Shown here: positions 8,228-16,990 of the stretch, one piece after another | How the letters are laid out: every line of letters begins with the position of its first letter | Position numbering within the stretch: the first letter of the stretch is position 1 | NCBI GenBank assembly: GCA_020638095.1 | Contig: JACKJF010000004.1 | Coordinates: 620,001 to 684,000 of the forward strand | DNA from: Hyphomicrobiaceae bacterium | GTDB lineage: Bacteria > Pseudomonadota > Alphaproteobacteria > Rhizobiales > Devosiaceae | Reading direction: 5' to 3' | Length of the DNA stretch: 64,000 nucleotides | Program-made: the position numbers and the translations under genes | Notes under the pieces: model-generated | What the model was told of the DNA's origin: nothing | What the model saw: only the letters and a program-made list of their open reading frames with translations | Databases searched by the model: none

Positions 8228-8995
8228 TCAGCCGACCTGGGACAGGGCCGGAAAAGTTTCAAGGAACCAGTAGCTCAGGCGTGTGAACTGGCCCGTGACG
8301 AAAAGCAGCCCCGTCAGCACCAGAAGTGCCCCCATGGCCTTCTCGACGATGCCGAGATGTTTCTTGAATGCCTGGAAAAATCCGAGGAACGGTCCAATCG
8401 CGACCCCGGCGATGAAAAACGGCACGCCGAGGCCTAAAGAATAGACCGCCAGCAGCAACGCACCCTCGGTCGCTGAATTCTGGTTGGCGGCAACCGCCAG
8501 GATGGCCGCCAGCACTGGCCCGATGCAGGGCGTCCAGCCGATCGCGAACGCAAGACCCAGCAGAAACCCGCCCAGCGGTCCGCTTGCCGCGCTTGGCCCC
8601 TGATGCCGGACCTGCATGTCGAGAAGGCCGATCCGGAAAAGGCCGAGAAAGTGCAGCCCCATGATCACGATCAGGATTCCGGCCGCCGTCGGCAGGAGAC
8701 TGAACGAAAGCGGTCCCAGGGTGACCTCATAGCCAAATAACGACCGAAAGGCCTGTCCGAACGCCGTGGCGGTGGCACCAAGCGCGATGAAGACCAGCGA
8801 GAAACCAAGAATGAAAAAGACAGACGTGAAAACCGAACGCCGCCAGACGGCGCCTCCCACGCTTCCTTCCTGCCGGTACTGTTCGAAACTCGCGCCGCTC
8901 ATGTAGGTGAGATAGGGCGGCACCAGCGGCAGAACGCATGGTGACAGGAACGACAGAATGCCGGCCCCGAACACCACTGGCAGGGAGAAATCCAT
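8228..8995 (-). CDS. ccdA: Cytochrome c biogenesis protein CcdA
   Basis: This 255-residue protein has six membrane segments. The paired cysteine motifs LSPCVLPLVPPYLTYMSG (about 17-34) and GWTPCIGPVLA are typical of CcdA/DsbD-beta. It carries electrons from cytoplasmic thioredoxin across the inner membrane to periplasmic thiol proteins for cytochrome c maturation. No other ccm gene is adjacent. Length and topology are normal for the family. Confidence 0.93.
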   Translation of the reverse strand: MDFSLPVVFGAGILSFLSPCVLPLVPPYLTYMSGASFEQYRQEGSVGGAVWRRSVFTSVFFILGFSLVFIALGATATAFGQAFRSLFGYEVTLGPLSFSLLPTAAGILIVIMGLHFLGLFRIGLLDMQVRHQGPSAASGPLGGFLLGLAFAIGWTPCIGPVLAAILAVAANQNSATEGALLLAVYSLGLGVPFFIAGVAIGPFLGFFQAFKKHLGIVEKAMGALLVLTGLLFVTGQFTRLSYWFLETFPALSQVG

Positions 8996-9082
8996 TTGAG
9001 ACTCCGGAACGTCAGGACCCGTCGCCTAACCCGCCCGCCAACCCGGCGCAACTGCGCTCACGGCTTCTTGCGTCAACGCGCC

Positions 9083-9772
9083 TCACGCAGGCGCATGGGC
9101 GAAATGGTGTGAGGGACTGAGATCCAGATCAAGGCAAATCGGGCGATGGTCCGATGCACCCCATTCCAACGCCTCGGAACGGTGAATCAGCAGATCCCGG
9201 ATCAGGCAGCGATCGAGCCGGAACGGCACGACCTCTCGCGCATAATGCGTCGTCCGGCGCGGCCCGACATCGCGGAAGCCGCGCACATAGACGGGCCCGA
9301 TCGCATTGAAATCGCCGATGATCGCCATCGGGCCGCGGACGCTGCGCGAGATCGAACGTAACTGGCGGCGATTGAGCACCTGGCCATGCGAGAGGTGAAC
9401 GTTGGCCACCGCAACGCCGTCATATTCGACCACTTGCGCCGCGCGCGGCGGAAATTTTCCGGGCAACCGCGAATATGGCAACGGCAGCGGCACGATCTTG
9501 AGCGGCCGGCGCGCCCAGACAGCAAGCCCGTAGCGCTTGCCCCGCCACGGCTGGCGATAGAAGTGCCCCCCGACCTCCGCCGGCAATTCGTGAATGTCGA
9601 GCGTGACCTCCTGCATCAGAAAGAGGTCCGGATGGTGTTTGTGAATGAGGTGCGCAACGTCCGACGCCGCCGCCCCGCCCCGATAGTAGAGATTCCAGCT
9701 TAGTATTCGCAATTGGCAGTTCCGGACCAGGTCGGTTCTAGAGGTAGGGCAATAGCAGGCGGGCGCTTGCAT
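9083..9772 (-). CDS. Endonuclease/exonuclease/phosphatase family protein
   Basis: The protein shows the EEP fold signature: LRILSWNLYYRGG at the conserved start, LFLMQEV, IIGDFNAIGP and the terminal WGASDHRPICLDL with the catalytic Asp-His. Such enzymes cleave phosphodiester bonds in nucleic acids or lipids. The start is uncertain. The ATG used here overlaps the end of the cardiolipin synthase gene by about 35 bases. A TTG at 9712, immediately before the conserved core, is an alternative. The overlap suggests an operon with the cardiolipin synthase. Confidence 0.8.
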   Translation of the reverse strand: MQAPACYCPTSRTDLVRNCQLRILSWNLYYRGGAAASDVAHLIHKHHPDLFLMQEVTLDIHELPAEVGGHFYRQPWRGKRYGLAVWARRPLKIVPLPLPYSRLPGKFPPRAAQVVEYDGVAVANVHLSHGQVLNRRQLRSISRSVRGPMAIIGDFNAIGPVYVRGFRDVGPRRTTHYAREVVPFRLDRCLIRDLLIHRSEALEWGASDHRPICLDLDLSPSHHFAHAPA

Positions 9773-11264
9773 CGCGCAGTTTGACGAGTCCGGATCGGCC
9801 GGCAAGCATTGACCGGGTCAGACGCGTCGAGCGGACGATCTTTTCGTCGATCATCCGGTCGATCTGCGCAACAGCCGGATCGCCATAGCATTCAAGCAGG
9901 AACTCGAAATTGAGCCGCATGCTGCGCGCATCCCAGTTGGCACTGCCCAGCCCCGCCCAGGCGCCGTCTATGCTCACGAGTTTGGAATGGTCGAACGGTT
10001 GGGCGGAAAGATGGCAGTTTATCCCGTCGAGGCTGAAGCTCGACAGGTGCGCCATCATCGCCCAGCCGAAGTAGAAATGGTTGCTTTCGGCCGGCACAAC
10101 GATCTCCACGGCCACGCCACGCAGGGCCGCCCGGCGCAGCGTCTCGAACAACCTGTCCTCCGGCAGAAAATACGGAGTGACGATCCGAATCCGCTCCGTC
10201 GCCTGCTCGATTGCCCCGGCAAGGATCATTTCGGCCGACCCGAGACTCTCGTCAGGCCCCGAAGAGATTCCACGCATGGTCACCTTGCCGGCCCGTTTTA
10301 GAACCGGCCACCAGGCCTCGCCGTTCAGCCGCTCGCCGGACGAAAAGGCCCAATCCTCGGCAAACGACATCATCAATTGCCCCACAACCGGACCCAGCAC
10401 TTTCGCGTGCACGTCCTGCACGGCGAGTTGCCCCTCATGCATCGTGTTTTCCAGCGAAATGTTCATGCCGCCGGTGAACCCGATCGTTCCGTCCACGACG
10501 AGAATCTTCTTGTGGTTCCGAAGGTTGATGAACGGCATCTTCCACGGCAGCCATTCGTGCAGGAACCGCCTGACCTCGACCCCGCCTGCCCGCAGCCGCT
10601 CTGTGATGGGCGAACGTAGGTATCCGCTGCCAATTCCATCGACCAGCACCCTGACCTCGATGCCGCGACGGCGGGCCGCGATCAGCGCATCTGCGAACCT
10701 TTGCCCAACGGCGTCGTCCCTGAAAATGTAGGACAGGAGCGCCACCGAACCCTTGGCGCTGGCAATGGCCGCGAGCATGGCGGGATAGGCCTCGTCACCG
10801 TTTCGGTAGAGCGTCAGGTCGTTGCCCTTGACCAGCGGCAGACCAGAAATGCTGTCGCCAGTCCGTGCCAGCGAGAGAATGCCTTCGCTAGTCTTGGCCC
10901 CGAGAACTTCAAGCGCTTTTTGGGCCGCGAGGCCTTTGTCCGCTCCGGGCGCCGCAAGCCCGATCCGCGATCCGCGGCGCGCCACGCGATTGACCCCGAA
11001 TGCGAGATAGATCGCGCTGCCGAGAAACGGCGAAAGCCAGGCAAGGCCGATCCAGGCGATCGACGAACGCACTTCGGCCCGGCGCAGCAGCACGTGCAGC
11101 GTCACGGTCAGCGCCGCAAGCGTGTGGGCGACCGCCAGCCAGGACAGGGAGAATTGGTCGACAAACAATCCGTTCAACCCGGTTGAGAAGGACGAGCCAG
11201 AGATTGCACCGCCACGCGGACGCGTGCTAACCGGCACCCGCCGATACCCGAGACATGTAGCCAC
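9738..11264 (-). CDS. cls: Cardiolipin synthase (phospholipase D superfamily)
   Basis: The roughly 508-residue protein has two N-terminal membrane segments (about 37-90) and two phospholipase D HKD motifs. The first lies in HKKILVVDGTIGFTGGMN and the second in HSKLVSIDGAWAGLGSANWD. This architecture is that of ClsA-type enzymes, which join two phosphatidylglycerols into cardiolipin in the inner membrane. The start is a GTG without a good ribosome site, and internal GTG/TTG starts before the first membrane segment are equally possible. The gene is divergent from purB. Confidence 0.85.
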   Translation of the reverse strand: MATCLGYRRVPVSTRPRGGAISGSSFSTGLNGLFVDQFSLSWLAVAHTLAALTVTLHVLLRRAEVRSSIAWIGLAWLSPFLGSAIYLAFGVNRVARRGSRIGLAAPGADKGLAAQKALEVLGAKTSEGILSLARTGDSISGLPLVKGNDLTLYRNGDEAYPAMLAAIASAKGSVALLSYIFRDDAVGQRFADALIAARRRGIEVRVLVDGIGSGYLRSPITERLRAGGVEVRRFLHEWLPWKMPFINLRNHKKILVVDGTIGFTGGMNISLENTMHEGQLAVQDVHAKVLGPVVGQLMMSFAEDWAFSSGERLNGEAWWPVLKRAGKVTMRGISSGPDESLGSAEMILAGAIEQATERIRIVTPYFLPEDRLFETLRRAALRGVAVEIVVPAESNHFYFGWAMMAHLSSFSLDGINCHLSAQPFDHSKLVSIDGAWAGLGSANWDARSMRLNFEFLLECYGDPAVAQIDRMIDEKIVRSTRLTRSMLAGRSGLVKLRDASARLLLPYL

Positions 11265-11368
11265 GAATGGCGGGCCAATAAAGGCTGGGACCGCGAATAG
11301 CTGCGACGCCGCGGGCCCGGTTGGCCATTCGATCCCGACTCAAAATGTGAGCATTTGACGCCAAGCCC

Positions 11369-12697
11369 ATGATTCCGCGCTATTCCCGCCCCGAAATGTC
11401 CGCCGTCTGGTCCGCTGAAACGCGGTTCCGTATCTGGTTCGAAATCGAAGCGCATGCCGCCAGTGCCCAGGCCAATCTCGGTGTGATCCCGAAAGACGCG
11501 GCGGAAAAGATCTGGGAAAACGGCAGCAAGGCGACCTTCGATGTGGCCCGGATCGAGGAAATCGAGGCCGAGGTAAAGCACGACGTCATCGCCTTTCTGA
11601 CGCATCTGGCCGAGTTTCTCGGCCCGGAAAGCCGGTTCGTGCATCAGGGCATGACCTCTTCGGACATGGTCGACACAGCCTTTTCCGTGCAGTTGACCCG
11701 CGCCGCCGACCTGCTTCTCGCTGACCTCGACGATCTGCTGGCGGCGCTCAGGAAGCGTGCGTTTGAGCACAAGACGACGCTGACCATCGGCCGCAGCCAC
11801 GGCATTCATGCGGAGCCGACCAGCTTCGGCATCAAGCTTGCCCAGGCCTTTTCCGAGTTTTCCCGCGCCCGAAAGCGCCTTGAGGCGGCGCGGGCTGAGG
11901 TCGCCGTTTGCCAGATTTCAGGTCCTGTCGGCACTTTTGCGACCATCGACCCGTCGGTCGAAGCCTATGTCGCCGAAAAGATGGGTCTCGCTCCCGAGCC
12001 CGTTTCAAGCCAGATCATTCCCCGCGATCGGCACGCGATGTTCTTTGCGACCCTCGGGGTCATCGCGTCGTCGATGGAACGGCTCGCCATCGAAATCCGC
12101 CACCTCCAGCGCACCGAAGTGCTTGAAGCGGAAGAATATTTCTCGGCCGGTCAGAAGGGTTCGTCCTCGATGCCTCACAAGCGCAACCCGGTGGCATCGG
12201 AGAACATTACCGGACAGGCCCGCCTGGTGCGTGGCATGGTCACTCCTGCCCTCGAAAACGTCGCCCTGTGGCACGAGCGCGACATATCGCATTCGTCGGT
12301 CGAGCGCATGATCGGACCCGATGCAACTGTCACCCTCGATTATGCGCTGCACCGCCTGACCGGATTGATCGAGAACCTCGTCGTCTATCCCGAAACCATG
12401 CGCGCCAACCTCGAAATGCTCGGTGGCCTTCACAATTCACAGCGCGTGCTTCTGGCTCTGACCCAGGCTGGGCTATCACGCGAGGCCGCCTACAAGGCCG
12501 TGCAGCGCAACGCCATGCAGGTCTGGCAGATGCAAGGCGATCGCACCGGAAAGTTCGCCGAATTGCTGAAAGCCGATCCGGAAGTTGGTGCCGCGTTAAC
12601 GTCGGCCCAGATCGATGAAATGTTCAACGACGCCGATCACCTCAAACACGTCGACACGATTTTCGAACGCGTATTCGGCGCGGAGCGAGCCAAATGA
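11369..12697 (+). CDS. purB: Adenylosuccinate lyase
   Basis: This 442-residue enzyme carries the fumarase-superfamily signature GSSSMPHKRNP at about 266-276, plus TSSDMVDTA and the GRSHGIHAEPTSFG block. It acts twice in purine synthesis, releasing fumarate from SAICAR and from adenylosuccinate. Length is normal for the short bacterial form. The stop overlaps the ATG of the following GNAT gene by four bases, so the two are translationally coupled. Confidence 0.96.
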   Translation: MIPRYSRPEMSAVWSAETRFRIWFEIEAHAASAQANLGVIPKDAAEKIWENGSKATFDVARIEEIEAEVKHDVIAFLTHLAEFLGPESRFVHQGMTSSDMVDTAFSVQLTRAADLLLADLDDLLAALRKRAFEHKTTLTIGRSHGIHAEPTSFGIKLAQAFSEFSRARKRLEAARAEVAVCQISGPVGTFATIDPSVEAYVAEKMGLAPEPVSSQIIPRDRHAMFFATLGVIASSMERLAIEIRHLQRTEVLEAEEYFSAGQKGSSSMPHKRNPVASENITGQARLVRGMVTPALENVALWHERDISHSSVERMIGPDATVTLDYALHRLTGLIENLVVYPETMRANLEMLGGLHNSQRVLLALTQAGLSREAAYKAVQRNAMQVWQMQGDRTGKFAELLKADPEVGAALTSAQIDEMFNDADHLKHVDTIFERVFGAERAK

Positions 12698-13101
12698 CCA
12701 TAACCTATCAGACCGAACCCCAACTGCAGGCGGCCGACTTCATCGACATTCTCGTGCGCTCGGGGCTTGCACAGCGCCGCCCCGCAGATAATCCGGCCCG
12801 CATCGCAAAAATGCTGGAAAATGCCGATCTCGTGGTCACGGCGCGCAACGAATCCGGCCTGCTGGTGGGCATTGCCCGCTCGATCACCGACTGGTCCTAT
12901 TGCCTTTATTGTTCAGACCTCGCGGTCGACAAGGCGGCGCAGGGCAAAGGCATCGGCAAGGCGCTTCTGGCAGAGACCGCGCGTCTCGCGCCGGAGGTCA
13001 AAAGCCACATCCTGCTCTCTGCACCCGCAGCCGTAAGCTTTTACGAGCACGCCGGCTACCAGCATCATCCCGCGGCATTTCTGTTCCACGTCGGCGACTG
13101 A
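12694..13101 (+). CDS. GNAT family N-acetyltransferase
   Basis: The 135-residue protein has the compact GNAT fold. The acetyl-CoA loop is seen in KAAQGKGIGKALL at about 88-100, with the C-terminal FYEHAGYQ strand. The substrate cannot be told. Translation is coupled to purB by an ATGA overlap. The gene converges on the SRPBCC gene with about ten bases between stops. Confidence 0.8.
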   Translation: MTITYQTEPQLQAADFIDILVRSGLAQRRPADNPARIAKMLENADLVVTARNESGLLVGIARSITDWSYCLYCSDLAVDKAAQGKGIGKALLAETARLAPEVKSHILLSAPAAVSFYEHAGYQHHPAAFLFHVGD

Positions 13102-13110
13102 ACCGCTCGC

Positions 13111-13590
13111 TCAGTCCCTGTCAACGAGCGCCGCATAGGCGGCGAGAAGTCCCGGCCACCCGCCATCGCTTGCAACCGAATTGGCCACCTCGGCGGCCCG
13201 TTCGCCATAGCGCTGCAATTCGCCATGTTCGAGCCGCACCAGGGTATGGTCCCCGTCCGGGGTAAATGTCACCGTGACCGGCACCTCGAAGTCGGCATCG
13301 AATTGCCAGTCCGCATCGAGCTTCCACCCGATGACAAGGCGTTCGCCCGGCACATATTCCCGAACGACGCCCCATTCGCACTCCGACCCGTCTTCACCGA
13401 TCTCGTAAAAGCGGCCACCGGCGCGCGGCTCGACAACGGCATTGGCCATGGGCGATGAATTGACCGAATGGCTTTTCGGCCACCATTTGCCAAAGTCTTC
13501 GGCAAACACCGAAAAAGCCCGGTCGGCCGACGCCCTGACCCTGACTTCCTTGACCACCGGGGCCGGCCGGATGCGCTGAACTTCATTCAT
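13111..13590 (-). CDS. SRPBCC/AHSA1 domain protein
   Basis: This 159-residue protein has the Bet v1-like START/AHSA1 fold, with VRASADRAFSVFAEDFGKWWP at the start and TFTPDGDHTLVRLEHGEL in the second half. These small ligand-binding proteins often pair with ArsR-type repressors. Its ATG overlaps the end of the upstream arsR-type gene by eight bases, so the two form an operon. The ligand is unknown. Confidence 0.8.
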   Translation of the reverse strand: MNEVQRIRPAPVVKEVRVRASADRAFSVFAEDFGKWWPKSHSVNSSPMANAVVEPRAGGRFYEIGEDGSECEWGVVREYVPGERLVIGWKLDADWQFDADFEVPVTVTFTPDGDHTLVRLEHGELQRYGERAAEVANSVASDGGWPGLLAAYAALVDRD

Positions 13591-13900
13591 CTTCGCTCTC
13601 CACTTCGTCGAATTGCGCCGCATAGGCTGTCATGGCTTCGCCCCAGAACCGGTCGAGCCAGACCCTGAGCGGCCCAAGCCCTGCGGGATCGATGCGGTAG
13701 ATGCGTCGCGCACCCCGCGCCTCATCACGCACAAGTCCCGCCTCCTTGAGCACCTTGAGGTGCTGGGACACGGCGGGCCGGCTGACCGGCAATCCTCCGG
13801 CAATTTCGCCGACTGACGCCGCACCACGCCCAAGCCGTTCGAACACCGCTCGCCGGGTCGGGTCGCTCAAAGCCGTCAATGAAGAATTCATGTTAGCCAT
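13583..13900 (-). CDS. ArsR/SmtB-type transcriptional regulator
   Basis: This 105-residue winged-helix protein contains LSDPTRRAVFERLG and the recognition helix VSRPAVSQHLKVLKEAGLV at about 39-57. It has no metal-binding cysteine pair of classical ArsR type, as expected for the subgroup encoded with SRPBCC proteins. It probably represses its own operon. Alternating half-sites CTTAC/GTAAG directly before its ATG look like the operator. Confidence 0.87.
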   Translation of the reverse strand: MANMNSSLTALSDPTRRAVFERLGRGAASVGEIAGGLPVSRPAVSQHLKVLKEAGLVRDEARGARRIYRIDPAGLGPLRVWLDRFWGEAMTAYAAQFDEVESEDE

Positions 13901-13902
13901 GA

Positions 13903-13924
13903 CTTACCGTAAGCCAAAACTTAC
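13903..13924 (-). promoter_or_regulatory. Probable operator of the ArsR/SRPBCC operon
   Basis: Three alternating half-sites are seen, CTTAC, GTAAG and CTTAC, spaced 1 and 6 bases. They form two overlapping perfect inverted repeats. The array abuts the regulator's start codon, where binding would block expression of the operon and perhaps the divergent hydrolase gene. The role is inferred from position and symmetry. Confidence 0.45.
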
Positions 13925-13973
13925 CTAAATGCAACCCCTTGTTTTTGGCCGCCCGCTGTCGCACATGACGCCC

Positions 13974-14522
13974 ATGAAACTCGTTGATACCGACATTCTT
14001 CTGGTTCCCGGCCTTGGCAATTCCGGCCCGGGACACTGGCAACGCCGCTGGCTCGAAAAGTTCCCGCACGCGACGTGGGTCGAACAGGACGAATGGGATG
14101 AGCCCGACCGCGATTCCTGGATTGCCGCGCTTCACCGCGCCATTTTGATGGCCACGCGCCCCGTGGTCCTGATCGGCCATTCCCTCGGCAATCATGCGAT
14201 CGTGCAGACGGCGGCCATGCTTGCCGACACCAAGATCAAAGGCGCCCTGCTCGTTTCACCGCCGGATCTCGAACATCCCGACGTCCCCCCGGGAACCGCC
14301 GTGTTCCGGCCCATGAGCCGCGACCCACTGCCATTTGCCTCGCTGATGATCGTGTCGGATACCGACCCCTACTGTAGCGTCAGCACGGCCGGCGATCTCG
14401 CCAATTGCTGGGGGTCCGAATTGCATGTGGCCCGTGATGCGGGTCACATCAATGTCGCCTCGGGCCACGGCCTGTGGCCTGACGGTCTGATGATGCTCGG
14501 ACGGCTGCTCAAGCGCGTCTGA
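13974..14522 (+). CDS. RBBP9/YdeN family alpha/beta hydrolase
   Basis: This roughly 182-residue serine hydrolase has an opening LLVPGLGNSGPGHWQ, a nucleophile elbow GHSLGN and a late Asp/His pair (SDTDPYCS and DAGHIN). This is the RBBP9/YdeN family pattern, of unknown natural substrate. The ATG at 13974 fits where homologous proteins begin, but none of the three possible ATG codons (13929, 13965, 13974) has a good ribosome site. It is divergent from the ArsR-type regulator and may share its control region. Confidence 0.8.
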   Translation: MKLVDTDILLVPGLGNSGPGHWQRRWLEKFPHATWVEQDEWDEPDRDSWIAALHRAILMATRPVVLIGHSLGNHAIVQTAAMLADTKIKGALLVSPPDLEHPDVPPGTAVFRPMSRDPLPFASLMIVSDTDPYCSVSTAGDLANCWGSELHVARDAGHINVASGHGLWPDGLMMLGRLLKRV

Positions 14523-14602
14523 CGGCGCGTTCAGTCGCACGCGGCGTCGCCCTAAGAGCGGCAAGTCTCTATGTGTTGGGCCTGTTGCGGAAGGCCCCGG
14601 CC

Positions 14603-14926
14603 TTAGACGTCGGATTTGCCCGCGAGATCCTCAACGGCCATGTTGAAAAATTCCTGCATCTTGCTGCGGACACCTGAGGCATCCATCGAAATGCCCTTGC
14701 CCTGCAGGTCTCCAACGACCTTGCGCACAACGTCCTCGTCGCCGCCTTCCTCAAAATCCGCCGCGACGACCTCCGCCGCATAGGCGTCCGGATCAGGATG
14801 CCCCATCAGCTTGGCCGCCCAGGCGCCCAACATCTTGTTGCGGCGCGCGGTGGCCCGGAATTTCAGGTCTTCGTCGTGCGCGAATTTGGCTTCCTGCGCT
14901 TTTTCGCGATCGTCAAAGCTCGACAT
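14603..14926 (-). CDS. DUF1476 protein, F1-ATPase zeta-type inhibitor
   Basis: The 107-residue, charged, helical protein opens with SSFDDREKAQEAKFAHDED, the DUF1476 hallmark. In Paracoccus and related alphaproteobacteria this family is the zeta subunit that blocks reverse rotation of F1FO-ATPase through its N-terminal segment. The gene is alone on its strand, divergent from purC and remote from any atp gene in the window. Family assignment is secure; inhibitory activity in this organism is inferred. Confidence 0.88.
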   Translation of the reverse strand: MSSFDDREKAQEAKFAHDEDLKFRATARRNKMLGAWAAKLMGHPDPDAYAAEVVAADFEEGGDEDVVRKVVGDLQGKGISMDASGVRSKMQEFFNMAVEDLAGKSDV

Positions 14927-15142
14927 TCAATCTCTCCTCAAGAAAGCGCCCTTGCGCATTCATCGCTCAAAGCTCACATAAGCAAATCAGGCCATCATGG
15001 CAACGCGACCAATGCACCATTTCCGGCAAAATCCACCTTTTGCGCCCGCAGCGCGGCCTCGAGGACTTGCATTGGCGCTGCCCTTTGGCGCATGACACGC
15101 TGACGCCCACAAAGACGAATCAAAAGTGAAGGCAGACCTGCC

Positions 15143-15913
15143 ATGAATCGCCGGCGCAAACTCTATGACGGCAAGGCCAAGACGCTTTACGAAGGCCCTG
15201 AACCGGGAACCCTGATCCAGCATTTCAAGGACGATGCTACCGCCTTCAACGGCAAGCGCCACGAAATCTTCGATGGCAAGGGCGTTCTGAACAACCGCAT
15301 TTCCGAGTTCATTTTCACCCGGCTCAACCAGCTCGGCATCCCGACCCATTTCCTCAGGCGCCTCAACATGCGCGAGCAGTTGATCCGCGAGGTCGAGATC
15401 ATTCCGCTCGAAGTGGTTGTGCGCAACGTTGCCGCTGGTTCGATCGTCAAGCGGCTCGGGCTCGAAAGCGGCACCCGCCTGCCCCGCTCCATCATCGAGT
15501 TCTATTACAAGGACGATCAGCTGGGTGATCCGATGGTCTCCGAAGAACACATCACCGCGTTCGGTTGGGCAACGCCGCAGGAGCTCGACGACATCATGAC
15601 CCTGGCCGTGCGGGTCAACGACTTCCTGACCGGCCTTTTTGCCGGGGTCGGCATTCAGCTTGTCGATTTCAAGATCGAATGCGGCCGCCAGTATGAAGGC
15701 GACATGATGCGCATCGTCGTGGCTGATGAGATTTCTCCCGATTCCTGCCGCCTGTGGGACATCAAGACCAGCCAGAAGCTCGATAAGGACGTTTTCCGCG
15801 AGCAGATCGGCAATCTTGTGGAGGCCTATCGCGAGGTTGCCCAACGCCTCGGCATTCTCACCGAGACCGACAATGCCCTGACCACCGGCCCGCGGCTGGT
15901 CAAATCCGACTAA
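15143..15913 (+). CDS. purC: Phosphoribosylaminoimidazole-succinocarboxamide synthase
   Basis: The 256-residue SAICAR synthetase starts [18 protein letters not shown] and carries [12 protein letters not shown] and [17 protein letters not shown]. The signature around VDFKIECGR is at about 174-182. It ligates aspartate to CAIR in purine synthesis. A GAAGG ribosome site precedes the ATG. purS follows after about 20 bases, as is usual in this order. Confidence 0.96.
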   Translation: MNRRRKLYDGKAKTLYEGPEPGTLIQHFKDDATAFNGKRHEIFDGKGVLNNRISEFIFTRLNQLGIPTHFLRRLNMREQLIREVEIIPLEVVVRNVAAGSIVKRLGLESGTRLPRSIIEFYYKDDQLGDPMVSEEHITAFGWATPQELDDIMTLAVRVNDFLTGLFAGVGIQLVDFKIECGRQYEGDMMRIVVADEISPDSCRLWDIKTSQKLDKDVFREQIGNLVEAYREVAQRLGILTETDNALTTGPRLVKSD

Positions 15914-15935
15914 CTCCAGACGCCGGACCTGAAAG

Positions 15936-16178
15936 ATGAAAGCCCAGATCAAGGTCACCCTCAAGAAAGGTGTGCTCGACCCGCAGGGCCAGGCCATCGA
16001 AGGTGCGCTCAAAAGCCTTGGATTCGAGGGCGTCGACTCCGTTCGTCAGGGCAAGGTGTTTGACATCGAGCTCGGCGAAACGGACCCGATGCAAGCGCGC
16101 AACATGCTTAATCAAATGTGTCAGAAGCTGCTGGCAAACACCGTGATCGAGGACTATACGGTCGCGTTGTCGGAGTGA
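15936..16178 (+). CDS. purS: Phosphoribosylformylglycinamidine synthase subunit PurS
   Basis: The 80-residue protein has the PurS pattern: MKAQIKVTLKKGVLDPQGQAIEGAL, then VRQGKVFDIEL. PurS bridges PurQ (glutaminase) and small-type PurL in the FGAM synthetase complex. Both partners are encoded further along the same strand, although here several unrelated genes separate them. Confidence 0.95.
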   Translation: MKAQIKVTLKKGVLDPQGQAIEGALKSLGFEGVDSVRQGKVFDIELGETDPMQARNMLNQMCQKLLANTVIEDYTVALSE

Positions 16179-16232
16179 CACGGAAGCGCTTTAAGACGAC
16201 TCAAGAACGATAATTTCAGGGACGCGTAAAAA

Positions 16233-16316
16233 ATGATCCGCCGCCTTTCGCTGGCTGCCCTTTTCTTTGCTGGCTTGCTCATCATGGCGAGCGCCTATGC
16301 CTCGCTGCCACTCTGA
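16233..16316 (+). CDS. Possible 27-residue membrane peptide
   Basis: A short frame with an AGGGA ribosome site encodes MIRRLSLAALFFAGLLIMAS and ends with seven more residues. The two arginines followed by a single hydrophobic helix would place it in the inner membrane or as a cleaved leader. No family is recognised. It sits between purS and a DUF1304 gene and could be chance. Confidence 0.35.
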   Translation: MIRRLSLAALFFAGLLIMASAYASLPL

Positions 16317-16373
16317 CGGCTGCTTGCGGGCAACCCCGGTTTTGAGCCCCGCTGCAAATCTCGGGGCCTGCTC

Positions 16374-16742
16374 ATGACTCTCGTCACTCAGGTTCTGATC
16401 GCACTGGTGGCGCTTCTGCACATTGGTTTCCTGCTGCTCGAAATGCTGTTCTGGGACAAGCCACGCGGCATGAAGGCGTTCAATCTGACGCCGGAATTTG
16501 CCCGTGAAAGCAAGACCCTCGCCGCCAATCAGGGCCTCTACAACGGCTTTCTCGCCGCCGGTCTTGCCTGGTCGCTTGTGCCCATTGGCGCGCCCGGCGA
16601 CGGTCCCGCCATCGCGACCTTCTTCCTCGGCTGCGTCATCGTCGCGGGCATCTTCGGGGCGATGACCGTCAGCCTCCGCATCCTCGCCATCCAAGCCGCA
16701 CCTGCTGCGCTTGCGCTGGCCAGTCTCTGGCTCTTCGGCTGA
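16374..16742 (+). CDS. DUF1304 family membrane protein
   Basis: The 122-residue protein has four predicted membrane helices. It shows the DUF1304 pattern, including LLHIGFLLLEMLFWDKPRG and FARESKTLAANQGLYNGFLA. The function of the family is unknown. It lies between purS and the acyltransferase on the same strand. Confidence 0.85.
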   Translation: MTLVTQVLIALVALLHIGFLLLEMLFWDKPRGMKAFNLTPEFARESKTLAANQGLYNGFLAAGLAWSLVPIGAPGDGPAIATFFLGCVIVAGIFGAMTVSLRILAIQAAPAALALASLWLFG

Positions 16743-16990
16743 CTTTCACCACCTTTCCCACAACTCACCGTCCGACTTCACGCGAACGTGATCGGCGCCG
16801 CTCCGGCCACCACCTGGCGCCCGTGCAGCAAATTCAAACGCTTGTCGAAAGACCCTGCCAATTCGCCTAAAATTGCGCCGAGATATTAAGGTAAACAGTT
16901 GATTTAAAGGGCTTTCCCGGCCCGATCGACTGCCCTCGGCGGCACCGCACTCCTATAATCCGTTGCACGAATTCCGCGTGAGGACGCAAC

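Noticed and set aside
14579..14598. GGGCC/GGCCC hairpin between the RBBP9-like and DUF1476 genes.
   Set aside because: The arms are five bases with no T tract on either strand.
16954..16959. TATAAT upstream of the acyltransferase gene.
   Set aside because: No -35-like hexamer stands at 16-18 bases upstream.
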